From positions 412,776,169 through 412,840,168 of the forward strand of contig NC_057862.1 of NCBI RefSeq assembly GCF_019393635.1: a DNA stretch of 64,000 bases, read 5' to 3'. The first letter of the stretch is position 1. The number at the start of each line of letters is the position of its first letter. This document shows, in pieces, positions 44,110 through 55,968 of the stretch. Position numbers and translations under genes: made by a program. Source of the stretch: Dromiciops gliroides (Eukaryota; Chordata; Mammalia; Microbiotheria; Microbiotheriidae). A model generated the notes under the pieces. It was given only the letters and a program-made list of their open reading frames with translations. It did no database searches and was not told where the DNA came from.

Positions 44110-45560
44110 TTATCACTCACCATTTTCTCCACACTTGGTTCCAGACCTTGGCTGTCTCCAAAAATCAAATTCCTTCAATGGATTTGGAATGACATCTTCT
44201 CTGAGCCTACATACATTCCCAGGTCTCTCCCCAACCTTAAAAAAAAAAAACCTTGTTAATGATCCTGCCATCTCCTTAAATTTTCATATATCTCTTCCCT
44301 TTTATGGTGAGAATCCTAGAAAAGAAACCTCCACTTCATTGCCTCTTCCTTACCTCTACTCACTTTTCAACCCCTTTACCTTCCAAGCCCATCAGTCTAC
44401 TAAAACTGTGAAGTCCAGTGACCTTTTCTCAGTTCTCATGCTATTTGAGTTTCAGTAGCTTTTGATGCTATCAATCACCATCTTTTCCTGGATGCTTTCT
44501 TTGTTTTTTTGTGACATTGTTTTTTTCCTGCTTCTCATCCCATCTGTTTGACTATTTCAGTCTCCTTTCCTAGATCACTTTTATCTCTTGCCCACAATGG
44601 ATGTGTGCTCTCAAGGTTCTGTCTTCTTTCTGTACATTGCCACTAGCACAGTTTCTATTACAGAGTAAGTGCTTAATAAATGCTTGTTGATTGAGTGTTG
44701 ATCTCATTAGCTTTCTTAGGCTCAATTATCTCTGTAGAAATGATTCCTAAATCTATACATCTAGCCCTAAATTTTCTTATGAAATTTTGTCTTGTGTCTC
44801 CAACTTTGTGTTGGATGTTTGTAATTTGATGCCTCATCAGCCAGCATCTTAAAGACAGTGTGTCCAAAATATAACTCAATTTCCTGTGATAATTGTGATG
44901 CTCCTCCTCCCCCAATTTTCTTTTTGTCGTCTTAATAGTTTGTTCTCAGTCATTCTTGACTCCCCCCCCCCCCCAATTGCTGAGTCTTGTTGCTTCTACC
45001 ATACTTCTAGAACATGTCATTTTTACTCTTTATTTTACTCATGGAGCCACTGCCTTGGTTTAGACCCCCATTTCTTTTTGCTTGGCTTATGTGTGTTGCG
45101 GTTCTGATTCAGCCTCCTTTCAGTTTCTTTCCCCGCTCTTAGCCATTTTCCACATAACTGCCAAAATTATTTTCCACACATTGACTCATTCCTCCACTCA
45201 AAATTTTTTAGTGGCTCCCCGTTTTTCCTGTAATAAAAGTATAAACTGAGACTGGCATTTAAAGACTTCCATAATTTTGGTTTCAGTCTACCTTTTTGGA
45301 CTTTAATTTGTCTTCGCATATTCTATTTTTAAGGCAAAATAGTTGATTAGCTGTTCTCAAAATTTACCATTCTACCCTCCTTTCTCTTTGTCTGGATGGC
45401 ATTCCTCATTCCTCATCATTATCTATATTCAAGGTTTAGGTTAGATGTCACCTATAGGGCCACAAAGCCTTTTTTGAGTCTTCCATTTGTTCTCTTTCTT
45501 AAATTTTATTTTGATAAAATAATTATTTTTATTTAATATGTAATAAAATTATTTTGATAA
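44110..45560 (+). mobile_element. L2-type LINE, sense, about 1.4 kb, decayed
   Basis: Sense wording of L2 ORF2 and 3-prime end: TTTGATGCTATCAATCACCA, CAAGGTTCTGTCTTCTTTCT, TGATTCCTAAATCTATACAT, then AGTGGCTCCCCGTTTTTCC and CTGGCATTTAAAGACTTCCA. A separate L2 tail (AGTAAGTGCTTAATAAATGC) is embedded at 44,640-44,705. Frames are broken throughout. Confidence 0.75.
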
Positions 45561-45714
45561 TCATTTGTGTGCTTGTCCTTCCCTGGTAGAATTTAAAGCC
45601 CTTGAAGACAGTAAGAGGTGGTTTTTTTTCCCCCTTTGTTTCTCTAATGGAATGTTTTTTACATTTTAAGGAAAGGGGGGAATGGACTGACTTAGGAGGT
45701 ACTGGTTTTTTCCC

Positions 45715-45878
45715 ATTGAAAATTTTTCTGGGGGGTGGGGTGGGGCAATGAGGGTTAAGTGACTTCCCCAGGGTCACACAGCTAGTAAGTGTCAAGTGTC
45801 TGAGGCCGAATTTGAACTCAGGTCCTCCTGAATCCAGGGCTGGTGCTTTATACACTGTGCCACCTAGCTGCCCCCACC
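45715..45878 (-). mobile_element. WSINE1-like SINE, antisense
   Basis: GGGTTAAGTGACTTCCCCAG, then TCACACAGCTAGTAAGTGTC, GCCGAATTTGAACTCAGG, ending CACCTAGCTGCCCCC. Flanks TTGAAAATTTT (about 45,716) and TTGAAGATTTT (about 45,889) may be a diverged duplication. Confidence 0.9.
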
Positions 45879-45879
45879 C

Positions 45880-46640
45880 CCACCCCCCCTTGAAGATTTT
45901 GAAGCAGAAGTTGGACCACCACTTGTCAGCTATTGTAGTAGGAATTCCTTTTCAGATATGGATTGGACAAGATGGTCACTAAGGCACCTTCCACTTTTGA
46001 AAATCTGTAATTTTGGGAAATTTTTTTGAGTTAGAAGATTTTTTGCTATTAAAGATATTCAAACGAATGTGCCATACATGATGAAGATAATTCCAAAAAC
46101 GGATCTCCTAAAATGTTTGAAATAATGGCAGCATGATAAGAATAAGGAATAAGTGTTTAGTTTTTCCGAATGCTTCCTTTGAAAGGCATAACAATCATTT
46201 GGATCTACAAATTCTAATATGTTTAAAAATTACTCACACTTTTTAGTCATATTTCATATCTCCAGAATGAGTGCTAATCTGAGTCTTTTGTCATTTGTCA
46301 GCCTCTTGATTACTTTTACTCCCTTTTAGATTACAGGTTGTTTTTTTTTAAAGTCCTTGAAGATTTGCAAACATAAATTATTTCATTTGAGTTTTTAACA
46401 ACTCTGCCAGAAGATTCATTCTACTGGCATAGCCTTTGAGAGCTTAGAGTTACCCCCATTCCATAAGGGCTTTAAAACAACTTTGAAGATGAGAATAATA
46501 AAAAAGGTGAGGCAAATTAACAGTAATTTTGTTGGTGCACAAATTATTTACTTCTAAATAACTTGATGAGTATCATGTTAAGCATATCTATTCTAGGTAT
46601 ATCAAATAGTAACATACTTTTTGTAGGAAAAACAATTCTA
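45880..46640. other. AT-rich intronic DNA, nothing recognised
   Basis: No gene or repeat family assigned. Confidence 0.45.
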
Positions 46641-46920
46641 TTCAATTCTCTATAGTCTTGGACAAATCACTTAACTAATCCTTTTCGACAGTATTTAAAA
46701 ATTGCACATTTGTTTAGAACCTTAAGGTTCATAAAGTGCTTTCCTTACAGTAAACCTCTCAGATATAGGTAGCACAGATATCATTATTCTTACGACTACT
46801 TAAAAAAGGAGAGAAATATCCTGAAGTTTAGAGACATTAATTGCCTTGAGACTTTTCATATAGTAAATGTCAGTATAGGAACTGAAGCTCACCTTTTCTG
46901 ACTGCCAAGTCCAAATGTTT
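46640..46920 (-). mobile_element. MIR/THER-type fragments, decayed
   Basis: TAAAGTGCTTTCCTTACAG, GATATCATTATTCTTACGAC, then TTAATTGCCTTGAGACTTTT follow the antisense MIR order. The left part (46,645-46,690) looks like a sense MIR scrap. Confidence 0.55.
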
Positions 46921-48360
46921 TTTCCATTCTATTCTAAAGTTAGTGTATTCTTATGACCTGGGACTGAGCAGGTCCTGGTTTAGGGGGTCAGGGAAATATG
47001 TCTATAGAGAAGTTCCTGTGCCATTAAGATCAAAAGTTTGTGTGATTTTATTTCCTTTTTGTTTAAAAACAAATTGAATTTAGCATTTTTTAACATAAGA
47101 GCAGTTCAAATATGTAACAGTAAAAGACATTTTACAATTTTCATTAAAATTGCCAAACTTATTGAAAAAAGCTTCGTTTTTTAAAGAATACACTGAGTCA
47201 TTCAATTTACATAAATAATACTTGACATAATCTGTATGCTTTATTTTTATACTTAAATTATTACCCATATGCTTGGGTCTCATTCTGAATTCAAACTAGT
47301 GGAACAGTGATTAAAATACAGTGAACCTCACACCTGTTTGGAATACTAAATGTGTACAGAGTATACAGCTTATTGCCAAAAATTTGTTGCTTTTGAAATA
47401 TTAAGGTCCTCCTGGTCCACAGTGTATATGGCTATACCTTGTAAGGTAATCCTCAACCTCAAATATTTATTTTTCAAAATTTCATTTATAAGTTATTTGT
47501 AGTGCTGAATGAATTTTGTAATAGGCAGTGTGTGATAAATGGTATTTGGTGTACTACTCACCAAATGATCGATTCCTTCTCAATTTGGGGGACATTGCAG
47601 CCAGAAAGTTCCTGTGCCAGTAGTATGTCTGCTATAAACCTATATAGTATTTGGGACATGGATTGGAGAGGTGAAAGATCAGAGGAGGAAAAGCCTTACT
47701 TGTAGTGGAAATATGTTCAAAACTAGGATCAGAACAAAAGTTTGAGTAAAAGTGGTCAGGTCATAAAAGTTTGCTACCAAGGTAAGCAATGGGGTCAGAG
47801 AATTGATCTTGTCGGGAAATGTTTTATGCTTCTTTCTTCATGTTAGCCTCACCTTTCAGTTCAGCTTCTTCAGAATTTGTTTTAGTTTTATAGTCTACAG
47901 CTGCCCACATTGGTTTTTCATGGTAGTGACTGTCTCTGAGTACGCAGAAAGTTTTCCAATTCATCTATAATAAATAACTAGCTAGATAGTACTAGTAGGA
48001 TAGAACCAAGGTTTGTATCCTGAGTGTTGGTCATGTATTATAGAATGGGGAAGGAGAAAGAAAGCTTCCTCCAATTTTCTGGTGCAGTGTCACTCTTTGG
48101 CTAAATTTTCAAATAAGAGGAGTTTGCCTTTTAGGACTATTTTGACCCCTTTCCATACTTTTGCTCCAATTCCTATGCCATCTTCCGCTACTGTCTCAAA
48201 GTACTCCTAAAAATGTTCTGTATTTCTAAATTACAGAGCCTTTCTGAGGCTCCTCATATCTCACTTTGTTCTTTTGTCCTGTGACTTTTTGAGACTCCTT
48301 CCATGTCCCCCTCCCCCAGGTGCCATCATCCTTGCTCCTTTCTGGTCTCTTTCTACTTCC
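46921..48360. other. AT-rich intronic DNA, nothing recognised
   Basis: About 1.4 kb with no assignable element. Confidence 0.45.
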
Positions 48361-48362
48361 AT

Positions 48363-48585
48363 CTTAGTTTAGTGGAAAGAATGGTTCTGGAATCAGAAGA
48401 TCTGTGTTTGAACCCACCTTACATATTGACACTAAGTTAATACCTGCTAAGTGATTTAGTAGGTAAGTCACTTAAATGCTTTGAGCCTTGGCCTCTTCCT
48501 GTAAAATGGAGGTATTTAAACCTTACAGGACTATTGTGAGAAAAGTGTTTTCTTTCTAAAATGTAAGCTATTGTTATATACTCAA
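48363..48585 (+). mobile_element. MIR-type SINE
   Basis: AGTGGAAAGAATGGTTCTGG, GTTTGAACCCACC, GGTAAGTCACTTAAATGCT, CTTCCTGTAAAATGGAGG, then CAGGACTATTGTGAGAAAAG, in MIR order. Confidence 0.8.
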
Positions 48586-48589
48586 TTTT

Positions 48590-49270
48590 TTTTTACATCC
48601 TATTCTCTTCCACAGGTGGCATCAGTTTTGAAAAAGAAGGCATTATTTTCCAAAATGAATTTCTCCCTCCCTCCTGTTCCCTATAGCTACATGCTTTTTT
48701 GAAATTTCAGATATTAAGAATATTTAATACTGTATAGATGTTAAAATATAATGGTCTAGATTTCCTTTCTACCTCCTTATCTTTCCCACCTCTTTCCTAG
48801 AGAGCCATAGCTTAAAACAAATGATTTCTTTTTAAAAAGAAAAAGAAGAAAAAAGTTTTTTAAAAATCAGCAAAAACTGATCAGATACATCAAAGAAATC
48901 TGCAGACCCAGACCAATGCAAGAGAATGGTAAAAGTGTCTTTTCATGTTTTCTTTGGGGCAAAGCTTTTATTTATAGTTTCTAAACTTTTCAGTTGTTTT
49001 GTGATGGTTGTTCTTCCATTTGCACTGTCATAGTTTTCTTTTTTGGAGGATCGTATATGAAATTGAATTTCCATTTCATGTCTTTAGCTTTTTATTCTTA
49101 AAGTGTATGATAAATTCCACAAATTGCTTTCAAAACTGCTCTGTTGATTCATGCTTCCTCCTGAACTTTCTTCATGTTGTCTGTTGTGCCTTTAAAAAAA
49201 ATTATGTGATTCTTATTTTTGTTAACAGTATTTTTAGTTCCCCATCTCTTTTCCCTCACAACCATCTCAC
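48590..49270. other. Unassigned, possibly old LINE
   Basis: CTCCCTCCCTCCTGTTCCCT and the following poly-A/T-rich wording recall LINE 3-prime regions, but I could not place it. Confidence 0.35.
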
Positions 49271-49620
49271 AACTTAAAAACTGAAAAAAGAGGAACACTT
49301 ATAGCAAATAAACAGTTGATCAAAATGTATCCATACACACATTTGTCCATGTCTTAAGTATATGTGTGTGTGTGTGTATACATACACACATGCACATACA
49401 TACATACATACATATATCTTTTTGCATCTTGAGACCAACATCTTTCTGCTAAGAGGTGGATAACATGCCTTCACCTTGAATTCTTTGGAAATATGGATCA
49501 TAATTACTTTCATAAGAGTTCTTAAGTCTGTCAAAATTTTTCTTTACAGTGTTGCCCTTGTATAAATTATTCTTCTGGGTTTGCTCATTGAATCTGCATC
49601 AATTCATACTACCTAGAATT
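49270..49620 (-). mobile_element. LINE-1-like 3-prime region, antisense, old
   Basis: Order resembles marsupial L1 3-prime ends: ATAGCAAATAAACAGTTGAT, TTTTGCATCTTGAGACCAAC, GAGGTGGATAACATGCC, GAGTTCTTAAGTCTGTCAAA. A TG/CATA simple repeat interrupts it at about 49,360-49,412. Confidence 0.5.
49360..49412 (+). repeat. TG and CATA simple repeat
   Basis: TATGTGTGTGTGTGTGTATA followed by CATACATACATACATACAT-like steps. Confidence 0.9.
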
Positions 49621-50104
49621 CTAGTTCTTTGCTTTGCCCTGTTTCTCACTTTTAATCCTCCTTTGATGATCAGGAAGTTCCTTTTGCCTGCCACTTACTA
49701 TTCCCTCCCTAGTATTATTCTCATTGTTAACACCTTTTCATCTGCACTTGTTTCCCTGTTGATTATGATGTTTTTCTACACCAAATCTTATGTATTCAAC
49801 CCTCCCTTGTTTGTTTTATATAAGTGAGCTTAATCTGATGCCTGCTACTCACCGGGCAGTGAGTGTATATTCTTTTTCTCATGTACTCTAATTAGGAGAA
49901 ATAACAAATTCCTCCTTTTTTCCTCCCTTCTACACTAATGTATTACTTCTACTTTACCCCTCTTAAAATTCTTAGAACAGAACCAATCTATTCTCAGGTC
50001 CTATGTTTTTCTTACTTGGCTTCTTCAGTGTCCTTGGAAGACATTAAGGTTGTAAGAGGACACTTGTTTATTTTTCCCTTATTACAATGCTAGTACATCA
50101 TCAT
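49621..50104. other. AT-rich intronic DNA, nothing recognised
   Basis: Possibly a continuation of old LINE sequence; not assigned. Confidence 0.35.
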
Positions 50105-50312
50105 ATGGGCAGCTAGGTGGCACAATGGATAGAGTGCCAGGCCTGGAGTCAGGAAGACCTGAATTCAAATTTGCCCTCACTTATTAGCTGTGTAACCCTG
50201 GATAAGCCACTTCACCCTGGCTGCCTTAAACCACCTCATTATCTTTGCCAGGAAAACCCAAAATGGGGTCACAAAGAGTTGGATATGATTGAAAAATGAC
50301 TGAACAACAAAC
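50105..50312 (+). mobile_element. Marsupial SINE, long-bodied type
   Basis: GGGCAGCTAGGTGGCACAAT at the start, GGAGTCAGGAAGACCTGAAT, then AAATGGGGTCACAAAGAGTT and GAAAAATGACTGAACAACAA at the end, followed by a (CT)n/C-rich run at 50,317-50,366. Confidence 0.9.
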
Positions 50313-50316
50313 GCCC

Positions 50317-50366
50317 CTCTCTCTCTCTCTCTCTCTCCCCCCCCCCTTCCCCCTCCCCCTCCCCCC
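50317..50366 (+). repeat. CT/C-rich simple repeat
   Basis: CTCTCTCTCTCTCTCTCTCT then runs of C with TT breaks. Confidence 0.9.
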
Positions 50367-50466
50367 ATATATAGCCCCTTCCAGCTGCTCAAATAGATTT
50401 GCCCTTCTTTTTTTTTCTGGACTCTTGTATTTGTGTTTTAGACTTACTATTCAGGTCTAGTTTTTT

Positions 50467-50981
50467 TTTTCTTTTTTTTTTAATAAAATTATTTTATTTT
50501 CCAGTTACATGTAGAAATAATTTTCAACATTTGTTTATGTAAGATTTCAATTAATTTCAAATTTTTCTCCCTCCCCTAGACAGCAGGCAATCTGATATAG
50601 GTTATATATACATAATAATATATAATATATATATATACATAATAACATTAAACATATTTCCGCATTAGTCATGTTATACAAGAAGGATCAGGGGGCAGCT
50701 AGATGGTGTAGTAGATAGAGCACTGGCCCTGGATTCAGGAGGACCTGAGTTCAAATCCGGCCTCAGATACTTAACAATTACTAGCTGTGTGACCCTGGGC
50801 AAGTCACTTAACCCTAATTCCCCCCCCACACACACACAAAAAAGAAAGAAGGATCAGAGCACAAAGGAAAAAACCTCAAATCAGAAAAACAACAGCACCA
50901 AAAACAAAAGAAATAGTATGGTCCGATCAGCATCCATATTCCACAGTTCCTTTTTTTTTTTTTCTGGATTTGGTGATCAGC
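50467..50981 (-). mobile_element. LINE-1 3-prime end, antisense, with a SINE inside
   Basis: Marsupial L1 3-prime wording in antisense: TTATTTTCCAGTTACATGTA, GGCAATCTGATATAGGTTAT, TTAAACATATTTCCGCATTA, then, after the SINE, AGCATCCATATTCCACAGTT. TCTAGTTTT occurs on both sides (50,456-50,464 and 50,982-50,990), a likely short duplication. Only the extreme 3-prime end inserted. Confidence 0.85.
50692..50845 (+). mobile_element. WSINE1-like SINE nested in the LINE-1, 12-bp duplication
   Basis: GGGGCAGCTAGATGGTGTAG at the start, TAGCTGTGTGACCCTGGGCA, then an A-rich tail with CACACACA. AAGAAGGATCAG flanks it at 50,680-50,691 and 50,846-50,857, and the LINE-1 reads through once the SINE and one duplicate are removed. 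Confidence 0.95.
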
Positions 50982-50989
50982 TCTAGTTT

Positions 50990-52090
50990 TTCATCAGAAG
51001 TACTTCAAAGTCTTCTATTCCATTAAAGATCTATTTCCCCCCCTATAGGATTACACTTAACTTTGAAGAGCAAACTATTTCTTTTGCCTTTTGGAATATT
51101 GAATTTCAATGTTTCCTCTTGTTTATAGTAGAAGTTTTCAGGTCTTTTGGGCTCTGACTGGATCCTTGGTATTTGAACTTCTTTCTGGAAAGTTGTAGGA
51201 CTTCTTTTTCTTTGGCTTCGACATTCCTGGTATTCTTTTGGGGTTTCTCTTGTAGGAGGTGATTGGTAGAAGAATCCTTCCATTTTCACTTTGCCTTCTG
51301 ATTCTAATAGGTATAGGCAGTTTTCAAAATTTTTTTTCTTGAAATATTGTGTCCAGGCTTTTTTTTTAAAATTAGGAATTTCAGAGAGTTTAGTGATCTT
51401 TAAATTTGCTTTCTTTGCTGTTTTTTCCAGGGCTGTTTTTGATATCATATATTGTCTTCTATTTTTTAGTATTTTGATTTTGTTCTCTTGTTTCTTGTTG
51501 CCTCATGGAATCATTGAATTTCATTTGGCCTGTTTTAGTTTTCAGGGAGCTGGTTACCATGGTAAGTTTTATTACTTTATATTCTAAGCTATTTTCTTCC
51601 TAATTCTTTCATCCAGAGCTTTTGTTTGATTTAAAAAAATGCCTTGCTTTATTTCTTTTAGATATTCAAGTAATCCTTGTGGAATATCCATTTTGTCCTC
51701 CTTTGTTTCTCTGCTTGTAGTTGTTTTGGTGGTATTCTTTGCTTCTCTTGAGGATCTCTAGAATGATAATTTTTATATTGCTTGGTATTTTCTTTAACAT
51801 AGTTATCTCTCCAGCTTCAGTTCTTGAATTGGCCTTTGTGCTGGGGCCAGGCTCTGACTCCTGCTGTCCTTTTGGGTAAAGTGGTCTGCCTTGTTTGGTC
51901 TTGCCCTAAGGATCCTATGTTGACCTTGTCTTGGAGATACAGCTTTTGGATCTTTGAGGTTTAGAGTACTGGGTTTTCAGGGTACTCTATTACTGTTTCA
52001 CTCAGGACAGAATGAGAAGAACCTTGAATAACTCAGGCACCCGGTGTGTTATGGTCTGAGTGTGACCATGCTGTTGTGGTTGCTATCCCA
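50990..52090 (-). mobile_element. Probable antisense LINE-1-like ORF1 and 5-prime region, decayed
   Basis: A 141-codon frame on the minus strand (51,023-51,448) is Lys/Glu-rich and reads AWTQYFKKKNFENCLYLLES, loosely comparable to the C-terminal domain of L1 ORF1. To the right, 51,840-52,080 has the wording of an L1 5-prime untranslated region (GGTGTGTTATGGTCTGAGTG). The assignment rests on remembered family wording and is tentative; it could be another repeat family. Confidence 0.4.
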
Positions 52091-52289
52091 CCTGTCTTGT
52101 AATCAAAATTCTCTATTTTGTTTTTTGTAATTGCTTCTGTTTCTTGTAATTGCCTCTCTTCCCTTTCCATAATTGTGAATGGCATGACTCTATTTCCTCT
52201 CGTAATTTATGATACAATCTTTAATATTCAACTCACTTTGACTATTTTGAATTTGTTGTGTGATAGGATATAAGTTGTTGGTTTAAACT

Positions 52290-53860
52290 TAACTCTGCCA
52301 GTCTTCTTTCCATTTTTGCCAACATTTCTTTTTAAAAAGTTCTTCTGTAGAGAGTTTGTTTTGGGTTGCTTTAATACTATTAGTAGTTTGGTTCTTTCTG
52401 GTTTTTCCTTATCTACTCTCTTCCATTGTTATACTGTTCTATTTTATAACCAGTACTAAGTAGTTTTGATGATTATTGCTTTAAATATAGTTTGAGGCCT
52501 GGAAATGCTATTCCTCCTTCATTCCTATATGATTTATATATTTTCATAAGTTATACATTTTGTCCCAAATTAATTTGGATATTTTATCTAGCTAGTTAAA
52601 AGTATTCTTTTGGTAGTTTGATATTGCGCTGACTCTATAGATTAACTTTGGTAGTATTGTTTTTAATTATTTTGGCAGAACCCATTCAAGAGCACAGAGT
52701 ATCTCTTAAATTTTAAAAGTTTTTTTTATTTCTTTAAGAGGCATTTTGCAATTTTACTTATATAGACATTAAATTTGCCTTAGTAGATTAAATCCCAGGA
52801 ATTTTATGCATTTTGTAGTTATTTTGAATAGGACTTCTCTTTCTTTTAACTCCTGGATTTGTTATTGCTACAAGCTGTAGAAATGCTCTTGATTTTTGTG
52901 AGTTTATTAACCTGAAACTTTACTGAAACTATTGTCTCAATTTATTTCTTTTCTACTTCCCTTATTTTTCTAAGTAAAATATTGTCATCAGAAAATACAA
53001 GTCGTTTTATCTCCTCTTTGCCTAGCTTATGTATCTTTAATTTCTTTTTTTCCTCATTACTTTTGTTACCATTTCCAGAAATATGTTAAATAACAATGGG
53101 AAGCAAAAGGTCATTCTTGCTTTACTCTAAATAGGGAAAACTTTAATGTTTCCATATATGATATAATGCTAGCTTTTGGGTTTTAGATACTTTTAATTGT
53201 ATTAAAAGATCACTCTCTGCTTATACTTTGTAGGGTTTTTAGCTCAAATGAATATTGTACTTTTTTCTGCATCTGTTAATTTGGGTAATTTTAATTTTTT
53301 ATAGATAATTCTGTATTTTGAGTTGCCTTGTAACTATAATAGGATATGATTTTTTTGGGTTATTTTTACCTTGTTCAGTTTTTATTGGGTTAATTTTATT
53401 TCCCTTTTTAAGTTGTCTAAAGATTTGTCAATTTTGTTGTCTTTTCAGATAACCATTTCTTTAGTCTTTTTGGTTTCTATTTCTCCTGTTTTTCAAGACC
53501 CCCCCCCCTTTTTTTTTTGCTTATTTTGGATGTATTGGTTTTTTTTTTTTTTACACTTTTAAAATGGCATATTCAGAATTTTTACACCATTTTATTAAAG
53601 TATGTTTTTATGGATTTTATTTTTCCTCTGAGGATTTGTTTTTGCTTAATCCCAGAAATTTTGATATATTGTTAACATCACTGTGTTCATGTAGTTTGTT
53701 TTTAGGATTTGTTCTTTAACTCATTTATTGCTAAAGAGGTCTCAGGTTATTTCACAGTATATCCCTTTCATTTTCTGAGATCCAGTCCTGGGCTTCTGTT
53801 TCTCTTGTTCTCCAGTAGTCCTTTTTTTTGTTGAGAGACTTTAAGGATCATCATCTCTTC
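52290..53860 (-). mobile_element. Antisense LINE-1-like ORF2 (reverse transcriptase region), decayed
   Basis: Antisense L1 ORF2 wording in order: TTTGGTAGTTTGATATTGCG, then ATTTTGAATAGGACTTCTCT, AACCTGAAACTTTACTGAAA, then TATTGTCATCAGAAAATACA (the place of the catalytic ADD motif), AAATATGTTAAATAACAATG, and TTTGTCAATTTTGTTGTCTT further on. Stops and indels are frequent, so this is an old copy. Confidence 0.65.
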
Positions 53861-54310
53861 ATTGCTCACCTATGGACTTGATAAGAGTACGATACCTATT
53901 TAATTCTGACCTCTACCTTAATTTCCTTACTTATGTACATTTCAGTTTTGTCCCAGAAAATTGATACATCTGAAGTGGGGTTGAAGTGTGTAGTGCTTTG
54001 GCTCTACTCCCCCACCTTCTTCACTTTTCCTATTTTTTAAAGTTCTGATTATATAATTTTCCCCCCTTTTGTGCTTTTGAAAAATCTCTTGATAAGCTTT
54101 TGGTCTGGAGGTCAATTTGTTTTTTTTTTAAACATAGCCTCTAAACATGTGGTAATTTGTTTTCATTAATTGCTTGAATGTAGATTGTGTTTCCTTAATG
54201 TTGCTGAATTTTTCTCTTTTGCCAAGTTTTTGCTGCTTCAAGTTTTTGGGAATATTATAGCCAATTCTTTCTTGCTTCTATTAAAATATTTTAAAATTAT
54301 ACTGTTTTAA
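53861..54310. other. AT-rich intronic DNA, nothing recognised
   Basis: May be more of the old LINE; not assigned. Confidence 0.35.
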
Positions 54311-54314
54311 TATA

Positions 54315-54560
54315 TCACAGAATCACATAATTTGAGAATTGAGAGGGACTTCAGAGGTTATCTAGTTCAACCTATACCTGAAAGGAACTCTATAACATGT
54401 TGTCATCCAGTGTCTGCTTGAAAATACTCTGTTGAGGGTGAGTCCATCATTTGCTGAGGCAGCTCATCCCACTTTTGGACAGCTTTAATTCCTAGGACTT
54501 CTTCTAGATCTAGAGCCTAAATGAGCTACTTTGTCTTTGAGAAAACTCTCCATTGTGGAT
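54315..54560 (+). mobile_element. CR1/L3-like LINE 3-prime region, sense
   Basis: TCACAGAATCACATAATTTG, GAGAGGGACTTCAGAGGTTA, TCTAGTTCAACCTATACCTG, then CATCCCACTTTTGGACAGCT and TTTAATTCCTAGGACTTCTT, in family order. Confidence 0.8.
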
Positions 54561-55710
54561 TTAATCTAATTTAGTTTTTATTTCTGTTTTGAAAAATTAA
54601 TTCATTCCAGTTTCTTAACAGTTTCATTTCTGCTGAACCATTCTGGAATTTTTTCCTCCATGCTCTTTTTGGATCCCAGATAATTTTATTTTTTATCAGG
54701 ACTTCGTTCACTTTCCTATGTCTTGTAATATTAAGAGAATTTTGTAATCTCTTTGAAGATTTAGTATTCATTCTTCCTTCCTGTGTTGGGATCCTTTGTT
54801 GATTTATTTGTTTGCACTCTGGGTTTTTGTTAAATTTTCCTCTTGAAGTCTTTGATGTTCCAGCCTTTTTTTTTTTTTTTCCTCATGTTTCCTTTTCATC
54901 CCTTTTCTGATATATTTCCTCTCTCTCCTCTATTTGCTGGTATGTATAACCTTAGGGACTGTATTTCAAAACTTTAACTGCTTCCTTTTTGGTGTGGGAT
55001 TTAGAATTCAGCTGCTTAGGTCCGCTCCTGATCGTAGGGGTAGGGTGGATAGGACTGGACCTAGCTGGGCTTCAGTCCTTTCTCCTTCAGGCCTGGCTCA
55101 GTGACCCAATTCTTCCGTTGGCACTTTTCCTTTCCTTCCATGCCTTCTTAGAATTAGGGTTAGAAATGAATTTTTTTCTGAACTGATATCTACTTCTTTT
55201 TGCAAGGTTGGGGAGAGATGAGAAGACTGTTCCAGAAAGAGAGTTGCTATAGTCTTGGGTGTTTGTAATCTAGAGGCTGCCCTACGCAGAAGATAGCATT
55301 TTTGTTCCCTTTCTCCTTCATGTGGCTGCTAGATGAGGATAGGCAGGAAGTGTGTATGTGTGTGGGGTGTTCCTTTAATATATTTATAGGCCTCAAAAAC
55401 AATCCCCTGCTGCTAAGAGCTCAGAGGCTGGTGGGGTAGGGTTGCTCTAAGCGAGTAGTGTATCTTAGTATTAATTCATGTAGTACTAATTCAGAAGGAT
55501 TTTGCGTTGTTGGGGTTCCTTTTTTTCTATCTGGATTCAGCTGTGAATGCTCTACATCTGGCACACTTTCTCTTTTAGGGGGTGTTTGAAAATTAATGTG
55601 TTTTGGAGAAAGTATCTAGGCTACCATCTCGTTGATTTGGTGGCAACACTTGAATGATCCCAATCTGTTTCCTGACAATCCCTCTTTTTAACACCAGCTT
55701 TTTCTTTTGG
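54561..55710. other. Unassigned intronic DNA, T-rich
   Basis: A poly-T run at 54,865-54,880; the left part may be old antisense LINE. No gene seen. Confidence 0.4.
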
Positions 55711-55711
55711 T

Positions 55712-55968
55712 TCAGGCAACTAGGTGGTGCAGTGGATAGAGTGCCCAGCCTGCAGTCAGAAAGACTGATATTTTTGAGTTCAAATCTGTCATCAAACACT
55801 CTGTATGACCCTGGTCAAATCACTTATAACCCTGTTTGCCTCAGTTCCTCATCTGTAAAATGAGCTTGAGCAGGAAAAGGCAAACCACTCCTGTATCTGT
55901 GCCAAGAAAACTCCAAATAGGGTCATGAAGAGTTGGCATGACTGAAAAATGACTGAACAAATTTCTTC
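55712..55968 (+). mobile_element. Marsupial SINE, long-bodied type
   Basis: AGGCAACTAGGTGGTGCAGT, AGTCAGAAAGACTGATATTT, GTTCCTCATCTGTAAAATGA, AAAGGCAAACCACTCCTGTA, GAAAAATGACTGAACAAATT, the full order from head to tail. Confidence 0.9.
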
